Positions 28,945 through 39,447 of a stretch of DNA of 64,000 bases are shown piece after piece. Source of the DNA: Colwellia sp. 12G3. Lineage in GTDB: Bacteria > Pseudomonadota > Gammaproteobacteria > Enterobacterales > Alteromonadaceae. A program made the translations under genes and the position numbers. The notes beneath the pieces were generated by a model. That model saw only the letters and a list, made by a program, of their open reading frames with translations. It did no database searches and was not told where the DNA came from. Where the stretch lies: contig NZ_PJAQ01000066.1 in NCBI RefSeq assembly GCF_002836775.1, positions 620,001 through 684,000 of the forward strand, given 5' to 3'. The stretch's first letter is position 1; every line of letters begins with the position of its first letter.

Positions 28945-31221
28945 ATGAATAAGTTTCTATCAAGAAGTTTACTGGCAATAGCACTTGCTTGTGTATCTAA
29001 CATAACCTTAAGTGAAGATATTGAACTTTATATCAGCGAAAAGGTTAGTAAGGGAACTGAGAAAGCGACCGAATTATTAAAAGAAACGGCAAGGCAAGAT
29101 CAAGGGATATTATTTACTGCAAAAAACGGCCCTCAATTAGCACATGCGATAACCGGTATTATAAATCACCTACCACCGTTCACAAGTCGTTTAACTTCAG
29201 CCTCAGTAGCAGCAAACAACTTAAATAGAGCACAAACCTTAGACTCAGTATATTTTTCATTATTTGAGCCTAAGATTGGTGCTAGATGGGAAGGTAATTT
29301 GAAAAAATATAAAGCTAAGGCTGGCGAAGTTGTAGGTTATGGAAGTGATAATAGCGTCTGCGGAGATGAAAAAACCGATTCTCCAGTTTGGGATGTCGCT
29401 TCATGGTTTACCGATGATAAAACTACAGCACGGACATTTTTTATGGATGCAGGTGTCGGACCCTTAGTCACCTTTAACCGCACTAACCTTGAAACAGCTT
29501 TTAAAGGCGCCACAGGTTTAGCGACTGAGTTAGGTGTTGTTGGCCTCCTTAATGATGAAGGGGAATCTATAGAGAGGGCAGCTATCGACCAGCAAATTAG
29601 TTGGGCAAAAGGCATTGATGTTGATGATGAGGATAATGATAAAAGCATACTAGACATGCGCAAAGATACCTTTGCTGATCCATTGCACTCAAAACCTTTA
29701 GTTGTTAATTATGGTTCAACCCATGGTATTCGAGTTGTTGTTGGTACTAACGCCGGTGCGTTGCATATGTTTGAAGATAAAGGCGACAGCGTAACGGAAA
29801 ACTGGGTTTTTATGCCAAAAGAATTAGTTCATAACATTAAAGCACTACGTGATAATTACACTTCAGTCAAAAAGGTTTATGGGATCGATGGTAAAATTAC
29901 TTTGCACCTCAATGATATAAAAGGTGATGGTAAGATTGATGGTGAAGATACAGCCTGGCTATTTTTTGGCTTAAGGCGAGGTGGCGACTCATATTACGGG
30001 GTAGATATTACCGACCCAACAGCCCCTAAGTTAATGTGGCGTATTGATAACACTATTTCCGGCTTTGAAGAGTTAGGGCAGTCTTGGTCACAACCTAAAG
30101 TTGGCTATTCAAAGTTGAATACGTCAGGCAATACTGCTAGCCCAGTCTTATTTATTGGTGGTGGTTATGATACCAATAAAGATTACTTAGGTGTGGGCTC
30201 CAGAGATGAAAAGGGTAGAGCAATTTACATGATGGATGCTAAAACAGGCGCTCTTTTATGGAGTATGGCACCGACTGATGCAACGACTATATTTCCTGGT
30301 ACAGATAGTGTTCCTTCGACCATTGGTTTATTAGATAGCTCTGGTGATGGTTTAGTTGATCGGTTATATGTTGGAGACACGGGCGGAAATGTCTGGCGTG
30401 TGGACATGCCAGGTAGCGATAAAACAAAATTTTCAGTCTTCAAGTTAGCAAGTTTCGGTAGTGAAACCGATAGTTTGAATGATCAACGATTTTTTTATGA
30501 ACCTACCATAGTGCGTACCTTTATTTCAGAAACAGTGGAAACTACGGTAAGTGATGGCGCGAGTGGCACTGAAACTATGTCAGTTCATCAGGAAGTTCCT
30601 TATGATGCTGTGCTCATTGGCTCAGGAGATAGGTCTAATCCACTTGGCAAGGATACAAGTGATACGCTTTACATGATCAAGGATAGTCATATAGTGTCAC
30701 AGACCTTCTCTGCAAGCTCGGTTCCGCCGACACCAACAGCGTTTACTAAAACTAATTTGTATAATTATACTAATAATCCATTTAGTCAAACTATGACAAC
30801 GCAAGAAGAAGATACATTACAAATTGCTGTTAGTAACCAATCTGGTTGGTATCTCGATTTATTACAAAGCGGAGAGAAGAATAGTGCAGCAGGACTTGTT
30901 ATTAATGGTATAGCTTACTTCACTACTTTCACCCCAGCAGTACTTAGTGATTCAGTGGATTGTATGTCCCCGGAAGGAAATGGCAACCTCTATGCTGTGG
31001 ACCTTGCACTGGGGATTAGTAAGCACTTATTTAAAGTAAATGCACGTGATAACGATGATAGGGTGATTAAGGTAAATGATGGATGGTTAGGCTCTCCTAC
31101 CTTGATTGTTTTACCAGAAGATGATGGCAAGGGAGATCTCATTGTTGGCGACGCAATTATCACTGTTGGTTTTAATTTATCTACTTCGCGGACTTATCTT
31201 TACCGCACTGAACAACAATAA
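28945..31221 (+). CDS. pilY1: PilY1-type pilus tip protein without VWA domain (cluster B)
   Basis: 758 residues; signal peptide about 1-23. Residues 100-122 ([20 protein letters not shown]) and the region 240-560 match the PilC/PilY1 beta-propeller, including the calcium loop DSSGDGLVD (464-472) followed by [15 protein letters not shown]. Canonical PilY1 proteins are about 1,000-1,200 residues with a von Willebrand A domain between the signal peptide and the propeller. Here only about 75 residues separate them and no MIDAS DxSxS is visible. The C-terminal stretch is less conserved. It probably calibrates pilus extension/retraction and adhesion. The next gene overlaps by one base. Confidence 0.9.
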   Translation: MNKFLSRSLLAIALACVSNITLSEDIELYISEKVSKGTEKATELLKETARQDQGILFTAKNGPQLAHAITGIINHLPPFTSRLTSASVAANNLNRAQTLDSVYFSLFEPKIGARWEGNLKKYKAKAGEVVGYGSDNSVCGDEKTDSPVWDVASWFTDDKTTARTFFMDAGVGPLVTFNRTNLETAFKGATGLATELGVVGLLNDEGESIERAAIDQQISWAKGIDVDDEDNDKSILDMRKDTFADPLHSKPLVVNYGSTHGIRVVVGTNAGALHMFEDKGDSVTENWVFMPKELVHNIKALRDNYTSVKKVYGIDGKITLHLNDIKGDGKIDGEDTAWLFFGLRRGGDSYYGVDITDPTAPKLMWRIDNTISGFEELGQSWSQPKVGYSKLNTSGNTASPVLFIGGGYDTNKDYLGVGSRDEKGRAIYMMDAKTGALLWSMAPTDATTIFPGTDSVPSTIGLLDSSGDGLVDRLYVGDTGGNVWRVDMPGSDKTKFSVFKLASFGSETDSLNDQRFFYEPTIVRTFISETVETTVSDGASGTETMSVHQEVPYDAVLIGSGDRSNPLGKDTSDTLYMIKDSHIVSQTFSASSVPPTPTAFTKTNLYNYTNNPFSQTMTTQEEDTLQIAVSNQSGWYLDLLQSGEKNSAAGLVINGIAYFTTFTPAVLSDSVDCMSPEGNGNLYAVDLALGISKHLFKVNARDNDDRVIKVNDGWLGSPTLIVLPEDDGKGDLIVGDAIITVGFNLSTSRTYLYRTEQQ

Positions 31222-31631
31222 TGATTAACGTACTGACAAATCGTGGTTTTACCTTGATTGAGTTAATGATAGCTGTAGCAATTGTAGGCATTTTGGCAGC
31301 AGTTGCTTACCCTTCATACAATGACTTTGTTTTACGCTCAAATCGCGCTGAAGCACAACGGGAGTTAATGCGCCTTGCTAACTTGCAAGAACAACGATTT
31401 GTTGATTGGCGCGCTTATACTGCAGATTTGACAACCTTAGGCATGGATGCTAATCCGTATATCACACCGTCAGGAAAATACAGTATTGCTTCTGTTAGTG
31501 CCGATGGCACAGCATTTACTTTAACGGCGACAGCTATAAATGGCCAAGAAAATGATAGGAATTGCCTCGCATTAACCATAGATGAAGTAGGGCATAACGG
31601 TGGAACTTCAAGTCATTGTTGGGAGCAATAA
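31221..31631 (+). CDS. pilE: PilE-type pilin (cluster B)
   Basis: 136 residues. Prepilin site [31 protein letters not shown], then the type IV pilin pattern [19 protein letters not shown] and a C-terminal disulfide loop (NCLALT...SHCWE). ATG shares its A with the pilY1 stop. This is the usual last gene of the FimT-PilVWXY1E minor-pilin operon. A strong terminator lies about 200 bases downstream. Confidence 0.92.
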   Translation: MINVLTNRGFTLIELMIAVAIVGILAAVAYPSYNDFVLRSNRAEAQRELMRLANLQEQRFVDWRAYTADLTTLGMDANPYITPSGKYSIASVSADGTAFTLTATAINGQENDRNCLALTIDEVGHNGGTSSHCWEQ

Positions 31632-31832
31632 AATGACAACACATACATAATACTTTCAATCACTTTAGTTACATTTGTCTTTTAGCCGTTCATTTACAGC
31701 TAAAGAAAAGCAGCAACAAAAGCCTATTGAAAGTGAAAGAATGTGTCAAATCCACAGAGCAATTCAGCACAAACCTTGCAAAAAATAAATTAATTAGTTG
31801 CAAGGTAGTTCAATCCATACTTGTAGTAGATG

Positions 31833-31884
31833 AAAAAGCACCTTATCAAACTCAATATTATAAGTTTGATAAGGTGCTTTTTAT
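31833..31884 (+). terminator. Cluster B terminator
   Basis: Perfect 20-bp stem starting AAAAAGCACCTTATC (31833-31852) and ending GATAAGGTGCTTTTT (31863-31882) with a 10-base loop. Confidence 0.93.
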
Positions 31885-31976
31885 TACAATGAATATAATA
31901 TAAAACCAACAGTTATCGTTTGTTTTTTGACTAATTAAATAATTAAAGCTACTAAAAAACATTACAGGTTAGTCAT

Positions 31977-32063
31977 TTAGGGGCAAACTACATTAGTACC
32001 TGCTTTATCTTGATCCCTACCATCACCATATGAAGTTTTTGTTTGGGTATATATGGCATTACA
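31977..32063 (-). pseudogene. Possible C-terminal relic of a secreted or pilin-like protein
   Basis: The minus strand reads CNAIYTQTKTSYGDGRDQDK then AGTNVVCP and a stop, in a frame different from pheA, which ends at 32068. Two cysteines and a Gly/Asp-rich loop look like the C-terminus of a real protein, but no start or upstream body exists. The rest of the gap 31632-32067 holds only the terminator hairpin. Confidence 0.25.
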
Positions 32064-32067
32064 TTAC

Positions 32068-33243
32068 TTAAATTTCACCGCTTGGAACACTAGTAGGACT
32101 GATATGTTCAATAGGGTAACAACCTAGTACCTTAATGAAATTAGTGTGAGGGGTTATGTCGTTAATGGCCTCTTGTAAAGCAAAACTCTTTAAATTAGCT
32201 TCTACATCAATATAAAACATTTCTTCCCAAGGTCGTCCTTGAATAGGTCGAGACTCAAGCTTACACATGTTAATACCTTTATCTTTAAGTACTAACAAGC
32301 ACTCAACTAAAGCTCCTGCTTTTTGACCTGTAGATAAAATTATTGCTGTTTTGGCAGGTATTTGTTCTGCCACGTCAACGGCTTTGCGAGCAACTAAAAT
32401 AAAGCGTGAATGGTTTTCAGTTTGATTGGCAATAGATTGCTCTAATGCATGTAACTGATAAAGCTGACCGCCTTCTTCGCTACCTATTACCGCTATGGTA
32501 TCGTCTTGTAATTCAGCCACTTTAGCCATGGCATCGGCAGTGCTATCGCAATATTCAATACGAATACCACTTTGCTTATCTAAGAAGTTACTACATTGTG
32601 CGAACGGCTGTCCGTGAGCATAAATCGTTTTTATTTTGTCTAAGCTGGTGTTTACCGAAGTTAATAGGCAATGCTCTATTGGCTGAGTTATTTCACCCAC
32701 GATTGATAGGTTAGTATGCTGAAGTAAGTCATAAACTTCGTTAATGCTACCTGAACTGGTGTTTTCGATGGGTAACATGCCGTAATCAACTTGGCCTGAT
32801 TCGACTTGTTGTAGTATTTCATTAAAACTTTGGCAACCCGACTCTATAATTTTTTCAGCGCGGCGTGAAAAATATCGATGACTAGCAAGGTAGCTATATG
32901 AACCCTTATCACCTAAGAATGCGACACTTACCGTTGGTATTTGAATATCAGGGTTCGCTAAACTCTGTAAGTAAGCTTGCTGGTTTAATACCGAGTCTTC
33001 AATAATGGTTTGAAAGATACTGGTAACATAGTGAGCATCTAAGCTTAAGCTTTTACCATGTTTTATTAAGCGTATTAAAAGCTCTTGTTCGCGTTGTTGG
33101 TCACGAATAGGGCGAATTTGTTGTACTTTACTCTTCGCAACCTTAAGTGTTAACGCGCGACGTTTAGCAAACAAAGCTAATAAATCTTGATCTAAAAGCG
33201 TAATTTCTTGGCGTATTTCATTTAAATCTAACTTTTCGCTCAC
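32068..33243 (-). CDS. pheA: Bifunctional chorismate mutase/prephenate dehydratase
   Basis: 391 residues (E. coli 386). An AroQ chorismate mutase domain (about 1-90: LNEIRQEITLLDQDLLALFAKR), a prephenate dehydratase domain (about 105-285: FLGDKGSYSYLA, GMLPIENTSSGSINEVYDLL) and a C-terminal ACT domain (about 300-385, with GALVECLLVLKDKGINMCKLESRPI) for phenylalanine feedback. It makes phenylpyruvate from chorismate via prephenate. Transcribed alone towards pilus cluster B. No leader-peptide attenuator was evident upstream. Confidence 0.96.
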   Translation of the reverse strand: MSEKLDLNEIRQEITLLDQDLLALFAKRRALTLKVAKSKVQQIRPIRDQQREQELLIRLIKHGKSLSLDAHYVTSIFQTIIEDSVLNQQAYLQSLANPDIQIPTVSVAFLGDKGSYSYLASHRYFSRRAEKIIESGCQSFNEILQQVESGQVDYGMLPIENTSSGSINEVYDLLQHTNLSIVGEITQPIEHCLLTSVNTSLDKIKTIYAHGQPFAQCSNFLDKQSGIRIEYCDSTADAMAKVAELQDDTIAVIGSEEGGQLYQLHALEQSIANQTENHSRFILVARKAVDVAEQIPAKTAIILSTGQKAGALVECLLVLKDKGINMCKLESRPIQGRPWEEMFYIDVEANLKSFALQEAINDITPHTNFIKVLGCYPIEHISPTSVPSGEI

Positions 33244-33354
33244 TTGTTTACCTTTTTATGGTTAATTAACTGCTTACTTTGAGTAGTTACTCTAGCGAGC
33301 TTAGCTGAATAGTGTCAACTGTTTCTTTAGACGTTTTTTGTTAAGGAGTTCTCC

Positions 33355-33741
33355 TTAAGGAATGCATTGAAATACTATAACGAAGCTACATAGAGTGGCT
33401 ACCGCCCATGCTATTGACCTTAATAGGCTTATATTCAGTAAATATAAAATGTTATACAACACTCTGGCAACAACATGAACAACAGCCAATATGACTATAT
33501 TTTGTTGGGTATTACCTGTTACTAGGGCTAAAATAACGGCAGGTGCAAAAAGAATAACCGATTCAAAAGCATTTTGATGCGCAGCTAGTGCACGAGCACC
33601 AAATCCTGTTAACTTGCTTTGCTGCTGCCTTGGATGGTTGTTGTTATATCCTCCTAATTTAGCCATAGCATAAGCGACTGGTCCTTTTGCGAGTAACGGT
33701 AAAAGTAGCGCTAAAAATAAGCAAATAATTAATATAGTCAT
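33355..33741 (-). CDS. MAPEG family membrane protein
   Basis: 128 residues with four predicted TM helices (about 1-20, 56-76, 80-98, 106-126). The motif FGARALAAHQNAFESVILFAP with Arg, His, Asn and Glu between TM1 and TM2 is characteristic of bacterial MAPEG proteins (membrane-associated eicosanoid/glutathione metabolism). Substrate unknown. Lies 51 bases downstream of the acylase gene on the same strand, so may be co-transcribed. Confidence 0.85.
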   Translation of the reverse strand: MTILIICLFLALLLPLLAKGPVAYAMAKLGGYNNNHPRQQQSKLTGFGARALAAHQNAFESVILFAPAVILALVTGNTQQNIVILAVVHVVARVLYNILYLLNISLLRSIAWAVATLCSFVIVFQCIP

Positions 33742-33792
33742 GTTATCTCGTCATTTATCTGTTGATGTGATTATTTTTTATAGAGTGTGTAT

Positions 33793-36234
33793 TTAATAGC
33801 TGAGTAATGTCAGCTTATAGTGCGTTTTACCGGGTAAAAATGGAGAAGCTACACCTTGCTCCCAATCACTATGACCCATGCCATAATAGGGACTCCACGG
33901 ATGCCCTGATTGGCTAGTTGGCATATGAAAGATGCCACTCTCTTCGTAACCGGGTGATACAACCATACGTTCAGAGGCACCAAAAGCGTTTGCTTGTACT
34001 CGCGGCATATAGCTATCACCTGCTAATGCTTTACTGGGCATATCCAACCAATAGTTTAACAAAGGCAAGGCACTGCTTAGTGGGTGTTTTATTGCAGAGC
34101 TATTTTGTTGACCCCAGGTAGCAGCATTTAAAGGTTGATTAAGAGACATATCGGCAATGGTTAACTCTAGTGCTTTAGTAAATACATCCTGCCAGCTGTT
34201 TTCACCTAGCATCATGAAGTTTTTTGGCTGTTCATTAATTAATTGCCATAAAGGCACTTCTATTTGGTGGCGAATACTGTTGAAGCTAAATGCTTTATCT
34301 ATATTAATTAAACTGTTTTTCAATTCGAAGAAAACGTTATCTCTTAGATTTATCCTAAAATTACGTACTAAGCGATAGCTAACAGAGTCTATGCTTGCTC
34401 TTAATTCTTTTGAGTTTACCAGCAGATTTTTCACCTGCATAAAACTATCTTTTTGTGCCAGAACTTGCTTGGTTAATACTGTCTCAAGCATAAATGTTTG
34501 CCAGCGTTGTAAGAAAATAGCCTCATCATCTAAGCCTATTTGAAGAAGAGATTGTTCATCAAATTTTTCTTGAAGCAGTAAATTATCTCGAATCTGTTTT
34601 GACCTAGCCCCTAATGCGTAGCCACCATTGCCAAGTTTTTTATACATATCTCCGCCAACTACACGAGAATTTGCCGTCCATAACCTTTGATTTTCTGGGT
34701 TCTTAATCTGCGGATATTGTGCGGGCGTTAAATAACCTTGCCAGCTATTTTCTCCAGAGCTCCATGATTGTGGTGTTTCGCCAATATCGCCTTTTTTGGC
34801 GGGGATTGGTCCCATAATTGTCCAACCAATAGCTCCACTTTTATCAGCTACCAGCATATTTTGAGAAGGAATACCTGAGCGAGCGGCAATATCGAAAGCC
34901 TGTTCGACTGTTTTTGCTTGTTCTAACTCGATAGCCGTTCCATTAACAGCCTCTTTATCATGTGCGACCCATCGGAAGGCAAGTAATTTTCCTTGATGGT
35001 TTTTACCAATAACAGGACCCCAAATAGTATCTGTAACGGTAATTTCTTGTGCTTTTTGATCCTTTATCGCGATCACTTGTTTGTGAAGGATGAAATCTTT
35101 AAAGCCAGAAGGTGTTAAATATTGAGTATTATCAGCATTAGTGGTCAACAAAATAACATCACTGTAATCGCCATAACTGTTGGTAAAGCCCCAAGCTATA
35201 TTACCATTACTGCCTATTACCATATTGGGAGTGCCGGGTAAGGTGGCGCCAGTTACTTTAATTTGCTCCTTAACGACTGTTGAATTTTCAATCGTGGTAT
35301 AGGGATATTCAAAAGAAGCGCGGAACCAAGTATTAGGTACGCGAATGCCAAGGTGCATATCATTAGCTATTATCGCACTCCCAGTAGCACTTAAAGCCCC
35401 TGATATAGCCCAGCTATTAGAGCCAGGTAGATGATCGCCTTGATATCTATTTTCATCATTGCTCGTTAATGCGGTAGCTTTCTTGTAACTGTTATCGTTG
35501 TCATTAGTGTTGAAGCTTGATGCAGAAGGCCAAGCATCAATGGGCATGGGAGCTTGAGGGGTGTGACTGTCATCTATAGCAGCATCCCAAATACTGCCTT
35601 TTGGATCTAAAAATGCGTAAACATCACCAGAAAAAACGGCTTTCATTAAACCGAGTGTACGCTCGCGTTGCCCATCATGATATTGAAGGTCTATGTACAT
35701 ACTAAAAATTGTTAGAACTGAATCTTCTTCACTCCATTGCACCGGTTCTTGCTGAAGAAGGAGGTACTCAAACGGGGATGAGTTTAAGTATTTTAGTCCT
35801 TGGTTGACTCCTCTAGTATACGCTTTAATTAATTCAAGTTGCTTTTGAGGTAGTTGAGCAACTATAACTCTTGCTCTGTCTCGAAAGCGATGTCTCCGAA
35901 TAGATTTATCATAATCTAGGGCTAGAGGACCAAACAAACTTGCTAACTCACCGGCAGCATTACGTCTTAGCAAATCCATTTGAAAGAACCTTTCTTGCGC
36001 ATGAACAAAACCTAAAGCAACGGCAATGTCATTTCTGTTTTGGGCCTTTATTGTCGCTATACCTTGCTTATCACGCTCAATGATGGCTGATTTTTTTAAG
36101 CCAAAAACCGTTTTTTTCCCATCGAGTATTGGGAGAGCGCTATCAACTTTACTGTAAAGCCAAGTTGATGCTGTTGCGATAACCAACAAACTAATAAGTA
36201 GAAAGCAGATGAGGAGTTTTTTAAAAATATTCAT
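33793..36234 (-). CDS. Penicillin acylase family Ntn-hydrolase
   Basis: 813 residues from the ATG at 36234; a TTG six codons upstream is open but gives a less natural N-terminus. An N-terminal signal anchor (about 5-28) suggests periplasmic location. The precursor carries the autocatalytic site G271-S272 in LPGSNSWAISG, where the Ser becomes the N-terminal nucleophile of the beta chain; later family motifs are IIANDMHLGIRVPNTW, GNIAWGFTNSYGDYSDV and WTANSRVVGG. Such enzymes cleave penicillins, acyl-homoserine lactones or other amides, and the substrate cannot be told from sequence. Confidence 0.92.
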   Translation of the reverse strand: MNIFKKLLICFLLISLLVIATASTWLYSKVDSALPILDGKKTVFGLKKSAIIERDKQGIATIKAQNRNDIAVALGFVHAQERFFQMDLLRRNAAGELASLFGPLALDYDKSIRRHRFRDRARVIVAQLPQKQLELIKAYTRGVNQGLKYLNSSPFEYLLLQQEPVQWSEEDSVLTIFSMYIDLQYHDGQRERTLGLMKAVFSGDVYAFLDPKGSIWDAAIDDSHTPQAPMPIDAWPSASSFNTNDNDNSYKKATALTSNDENRYQGDHLPGSNSWAISGALSATGSAIIANDMHLGIRVPNTWFRASFEYPYTTIENSTVVKEQIKVTGATLPGTPNMVIGSNGNIAWGFTNSYGDYSDVILLTTNADNTQYLTPSGFKDFILHKQVIAIKDQKAQEITVTDTIWGPVIGKNHQGKLLAFRWVAHDKEAVNGTAIELEQAKTVEQAFDIAARSGIPSQNMLVADKSGAIGWTIMGPIPAKKGDIGETPQSWSSGENSWQGYLTPAQYPQIKNPENQRLWTANSRVVGGDMYKKLGNGGYALGARSKQIRDNLLLQEKFDEQSLLQIGLDDEAIFLQRWQTFMLETVLTKQVLAQKDSFMQVKNLLVNSKELRASIDSVSYRLVRNFRINLRDNVFFELKNSLINIDKAFSFNSIRHQIEVPLWQLINEQPKNFMMLGENSWQDVFTKALELTIADMSLNQPLNAATWGQQNSSAIKHPLSSALPLLNYWLDMPSKALAGDSYMPRVQANAFGASERMVVSPGYEESGIFHMPTSQSGHPWSPYYGMGHSDWEQGVASPFLPGKTHYKLTLLSY

Positions 36235-36458
36235 AGGTAAACAAGCTAACAAAAAAGGATAGAGCAGAGTAACGTAAAATGCGCTTGGAGAATATTTTTA
36301 GTTTACATTTTTATCAAAAAACAGTTCTAGGATGGCTACGCTGGCTAAGGTTAGTAAATTGATTACTTATTTAAAAAGAGGTTGTTGAAGTAAAAATACT
36401 TCTTGGGTAATAGCATGAGGATTAGGCGGATTAAATGATCACCTTGGTACAGCAAAGG

Positions 36459-36908
36459 TTAACTAAAATTTAAATTACTTTTGCATTTCTCTTTTATCAC
36501 TTTACTCTCAGATGTTGGTAAAGCTGATTCAGTGATATTTTCATAACTAGGTACGGTGAAGTATGAAATTAGTTGATGTAATTTATCATTGAAAACCATG
36601 GCAGTAGTAAAAAAATCGTTAGATTTATTGATTACATCTATTGTTGTTTTCGTGTGTTTTTCGCTAAATATGGCAGGGTTAGAAAAAAATAAACGGGTAG
36701 ATAGGTTATTTCGATAGTTGGTTGATAAATTATGAGGTACATCACTTACAACGTTAATTATATCGTAATTATTAAATGTACTTGTTAGCGTATTACTTAC
36801 GTTTAAATGTTGCACTTTAGCTGTCGGGGAGGCATTGGCTGGAGAAATAAAAATCAATGTAATAAATGTGAGAGTAAAACTGATTAATAGTACTTTAATT
36901 GAATTCAT
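36459..36908 (-). CDS. Small secreted protein, unknown
   Basis: 149 residues with a clear signal peptide (about 1-26, ending ANA|SPTAK). The mature part is rich in Asn, Ser, Thr with no cysteine motif beyond one Cys near the end, and no recognised domain. It is preceded by a reasonable start region and stands alone. It could be an orphan periplasmic protein; function not assigned. Confidence 0.5.
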   Translation of the reverse strand: MNSIKVLLISFTLTFITLIFISPANASPTAKVQHLNVSNTLTSTFNNYDIINVVSDVPHNLSTNYRNNLSTRLFFSNPAIFSEKHTKTTIDVINKSNDFFTTAMVFNDKLHQLISYFTVPSYENITESALPTSESKVIKEKCKSNLNFS

Positions 36909-37278
36909 TGCTTAGTTCCTTTTAGCTATGCCTATAATTGTTTAAGTATAATGTTGACGTATTCAACATTACTAAATTGTTACAAACGTTACTTTAAGGG
37001 TTGTTTAATTATTATGCTAGCCAATTGAGATAAGCTGCTTCTTTCATACGGCAGATGGTATAGGCCGCGTAAATGAGCATTTCAAAGTAAAGCTGGCAGT
37101 TATTAAATCTAATTATTCGGCCATAAGAGCCGATGAGTTTATGGCAACTATCCTTTGTGCTTTATCTGATCCCCATAAAGAAAAATCAACACTAGCGCTA
37201 TGGTTAAACTTCAAATAGCATTAGTGTTGATTATTTTTAGGACTCAATTTTACTTATTGAGCTTAATATAACGAGAGA
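36909..37278. other. Intergenic region with glcB terminator and an open relic frame
   Basis: Apart from the hairpin at 37181-37238, the + strand stays open for 65 codons before a stop (37021-37218), with protein-like composition (FKVKLAVIKSNYSAIRADEF) but no start codon or ribosome site. It may be a gene remnant; I do not recognise it. Confidence 0.35.
37181..37238 (-). terminator. glcB terminator
   Basis: On the minus strand a stem pairs AATCAACACTAATGCTA with TAGCGCTAGTGTTGATT (two non-pairing positions), followed by TTTTT. It lies 41 bases after the glcB stop. Confidence 0.8.
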
Positions 37279-39447
37279 TTAACTGAGTTGACGCTTTTTT
37301 TCTAAGCGATATTGATGCAACAAAGGCTCAGTATAACCATTAGGCTGTTCTACTCCTGAAAATATCAACGCTGCAGCGGCTTTAAAAGCAATACTATTGG
37401 TAAAGTCATTACTCATCGCTTGATATCCACTATCACTTGCATTCTGTTTATCAACAATACTCGCCATTTTCTCTAAACTTGCCTGCACTTGCGCTGTTGT
37501 ACAAATGTTATGGGTTAGCCAATTAGCAATGTGCTGGCTAGAAATACGTAATGTAGCTCTATCTTCCATCAAGCCGACATTATTTATATCCGGAACTTTA
37601 GAGCAGCCTACACCATCATCTATCCAGCGAACGACATAACCTAAAATTCCCTGACAGTTATTATCTAACTCATCACTAATTTCCTGGTCAGTCCAATTAG
37701 TGTGTTCTGCCAGTGGAATTGTTAAAATATCATCTATATTAGCGGGTTGACGTTTGCTAAGTTGTTTTTGTAAATCAAAGACATTGACTCTATGGTAATG
37801 CAAAGCATGAAGTGTCGCGGCAGTAGGTGAAGGTACCCAAGCCGTATTAGCGCCCGCTTCTACATGGTTTATTTTGGTTGCCAACATATTCGACATTTGA
37901 TCAGGAATTGGCCACATACCCTTACCAATTTGTGCCTTTTTGCTAAATCCACAAGCAAGCCCTACATCAACGTTATTATCTTCATAGGCGGCAATCCAAG
38001 GCGTTAGCTTTATATCCGCTTTTCTTGCCATTGGTCCTGCCATCATTGAGGTATGAATTTCATCGCCAGTTCTGTCTAAAAAGCCGGTGTTGATAAAGAC
38101 TACGCGATCTTTAGCGGCGAAAATACAGTTTTTCAAATTGACACTAGTGCGTCTTTCTTCATCCATTATGCCCATTTTTACGGTGTTTTGAGGTAATGAC
38201 AATGCCGTCTCTACACGCGAAAATAAAGTATCGGCAAAAGCGACTTCTTCAGGGCCGTGCATTTTAGGCTTAACAATGTAAATAGAACCTTCACTACTAT
38301 TGCTATATTCGCTATTGCCTTTTATATCATGCAAGGCAACTAAACTAGTGATCATTGCATCGAGTATACCTTCGGGTACTTCGTTACCTTGATTATCTAA
38401 AATGGCATTGTTTGTCATTAAATGGCCGACATTACGGACAAATATTAAGCTACGTCCCTTAAGGGTAATAGTGTCGCCATTGAGTGTCTGAACGCTCAAG
38501 TCATCATTCATGGTACGGGTTATCGTTTGACCATTTTTATTGAGGGTAGCAGATAACTTCCCCGTCATAAGTCCTAGCCAATTTCGGTAGGCTAATACTT
38601 TATCTTCGCCATCAACTGCAGCGACTGAATCTTCACAATCCATAATAGTTGTTAAAGCTGATTCAAGTATTATATCGCTTAAAGTCGCGGCATCTTCCTG
38701 ACCAATTGCGCTGTCGTCATTGAACAATAAATTTAGATGTAAACCGTTATGGGTAAACATCATAGACTCTGGCTTATTTATACTGCCAGTAAAGCCGATG
38801 AATGCTGATGGATCTTTTAAAGGCGTTTGCTGACCATCAGCTAAACTTACCATCAATTGTTGTTCAGTTAAGTGATAGCTAACTGCTTGGCTATGATTAC
38901 CTGTTACAAGCGGAATAACTTGATCTAAATAATTTTTTGCAAACGCGATAACCTTTTTGCCACGAATAGGGTTATATGTTTTGCTTGGCTCTGCACCATT
39001 CTCATGACTTATTACATCAGTACCATAAAGTGCATCGTATAAACTTCCCCAGCGAGCATTTACAGCATTTAAGGCAAAACGGGCATTCATTATCGGTACA
39101 ACAAGTTGTGGCCCAGCCATCAATGCTAATTCATTATCAACATTGCAGGTGTTGATACTAAAATCATCTACTTGCGGTACAAGGTAATTGATGTCCGCTA
39201 AGAATTTTTTATAGTGAGAGAACTCAAGAGGCTGATTGTCTTGGTGATAACTATCAATGCTTGCTTGTAAGGCATCTCGCTTTAATAAAAGCTGTTTGTT
39301 TTCAGGGCTCAGCTCATGAATTATACTGGAAAACTGCTGCCAAAAATGGGTCGAACTAATGGAGGTGCCAGGCAATGCTTCATATTCGATAAAATCAAAA
39401 AGACATTGGCTTACTGTTAAGTTCTCTATTGTTACTGTCGCTGACAT
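37279..39447 (-). CDS. glcB: Malate synthase G
   Basis: 722 residues (E. coli GlcB 723) and co-linear with it: [126 protein letters not shown]. It condenses glyoxylate with acetyl-CoA to malate. With aceA on the other side of the lrgAB-lysR operon it completes the glyoxylate shunt. Confidence 0.97.
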   Translation of the reverse strand: MSATVTIENLTVSQCLFDFIEYEALPGTSISSTHFWQQFSSIIHELSPENKQLLLKRDALQASIDSYHQDNQPLEFSHYKKFLADINYLVPQVDDFSINTCNVDNELALMAGPQLVVPIMNARFALNAVNARWGSLYDALYGTDVISHENGAEPSKTYNPIRGKKVIAFAKNYLDQVIPLVTGNHSQAVSYHLTEQQLMVSLADGQQTPLKDPSAFIGFTGSINKPESMMFTHNGLHLNLLFNDDSAIGQEDAATLSDIILESALTTIMDCEDSVAAVDGEDKVLAYRNWLGLMTGKLSATLNKNGQTITRTMNDDLSVQTLNGDTITLKGRSLIFVRNVGHLMTNNAILDNQGNEVPEGILDAMITSLVALHDIKGNSEYSNSSEGSIYIVKPKMHGPEEVAFADTLFSRVETALSLPQNTVKMGIMDEERRTSVNLKNCIFAAKDRVVFINTGFLDRTGDEIHTSMMAGPMARKADIKLTPWIAAYEDNNVDVGLACGFSKKAQIGKGMWPIPDQMSNMLATKINHVEAGANTAWVPSPTAATLHALHYHRVNVFDLQKQLSKRQPANIDDILTIPLAEHTNWTDQEISDELDNNCQGILGYVVRWIDDGVGCSKVPDINNVGLMEDRATLRISSQHIANWLTHNICTTAQVQASLEKMASIVDKQNASDSGYQAMSNDFTNSIAFKAAAALIFSGVEQPNGYTEPLLHQYRLEKKRQLS

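Noticed and set aside
33244-33354. Phenylalanine attenuator leader upstream of pheA
   Set aside because: No short Phe-rich ORF or terminator/antiterminator pair was seen.
33341-33358. Hairpin TTAAGGAG/CTCCTTAA at the end of the MAPEG gene
   Set aside because: It is short and followed on the minus strand by an A-run instead of T, so I do not call it a terminator.
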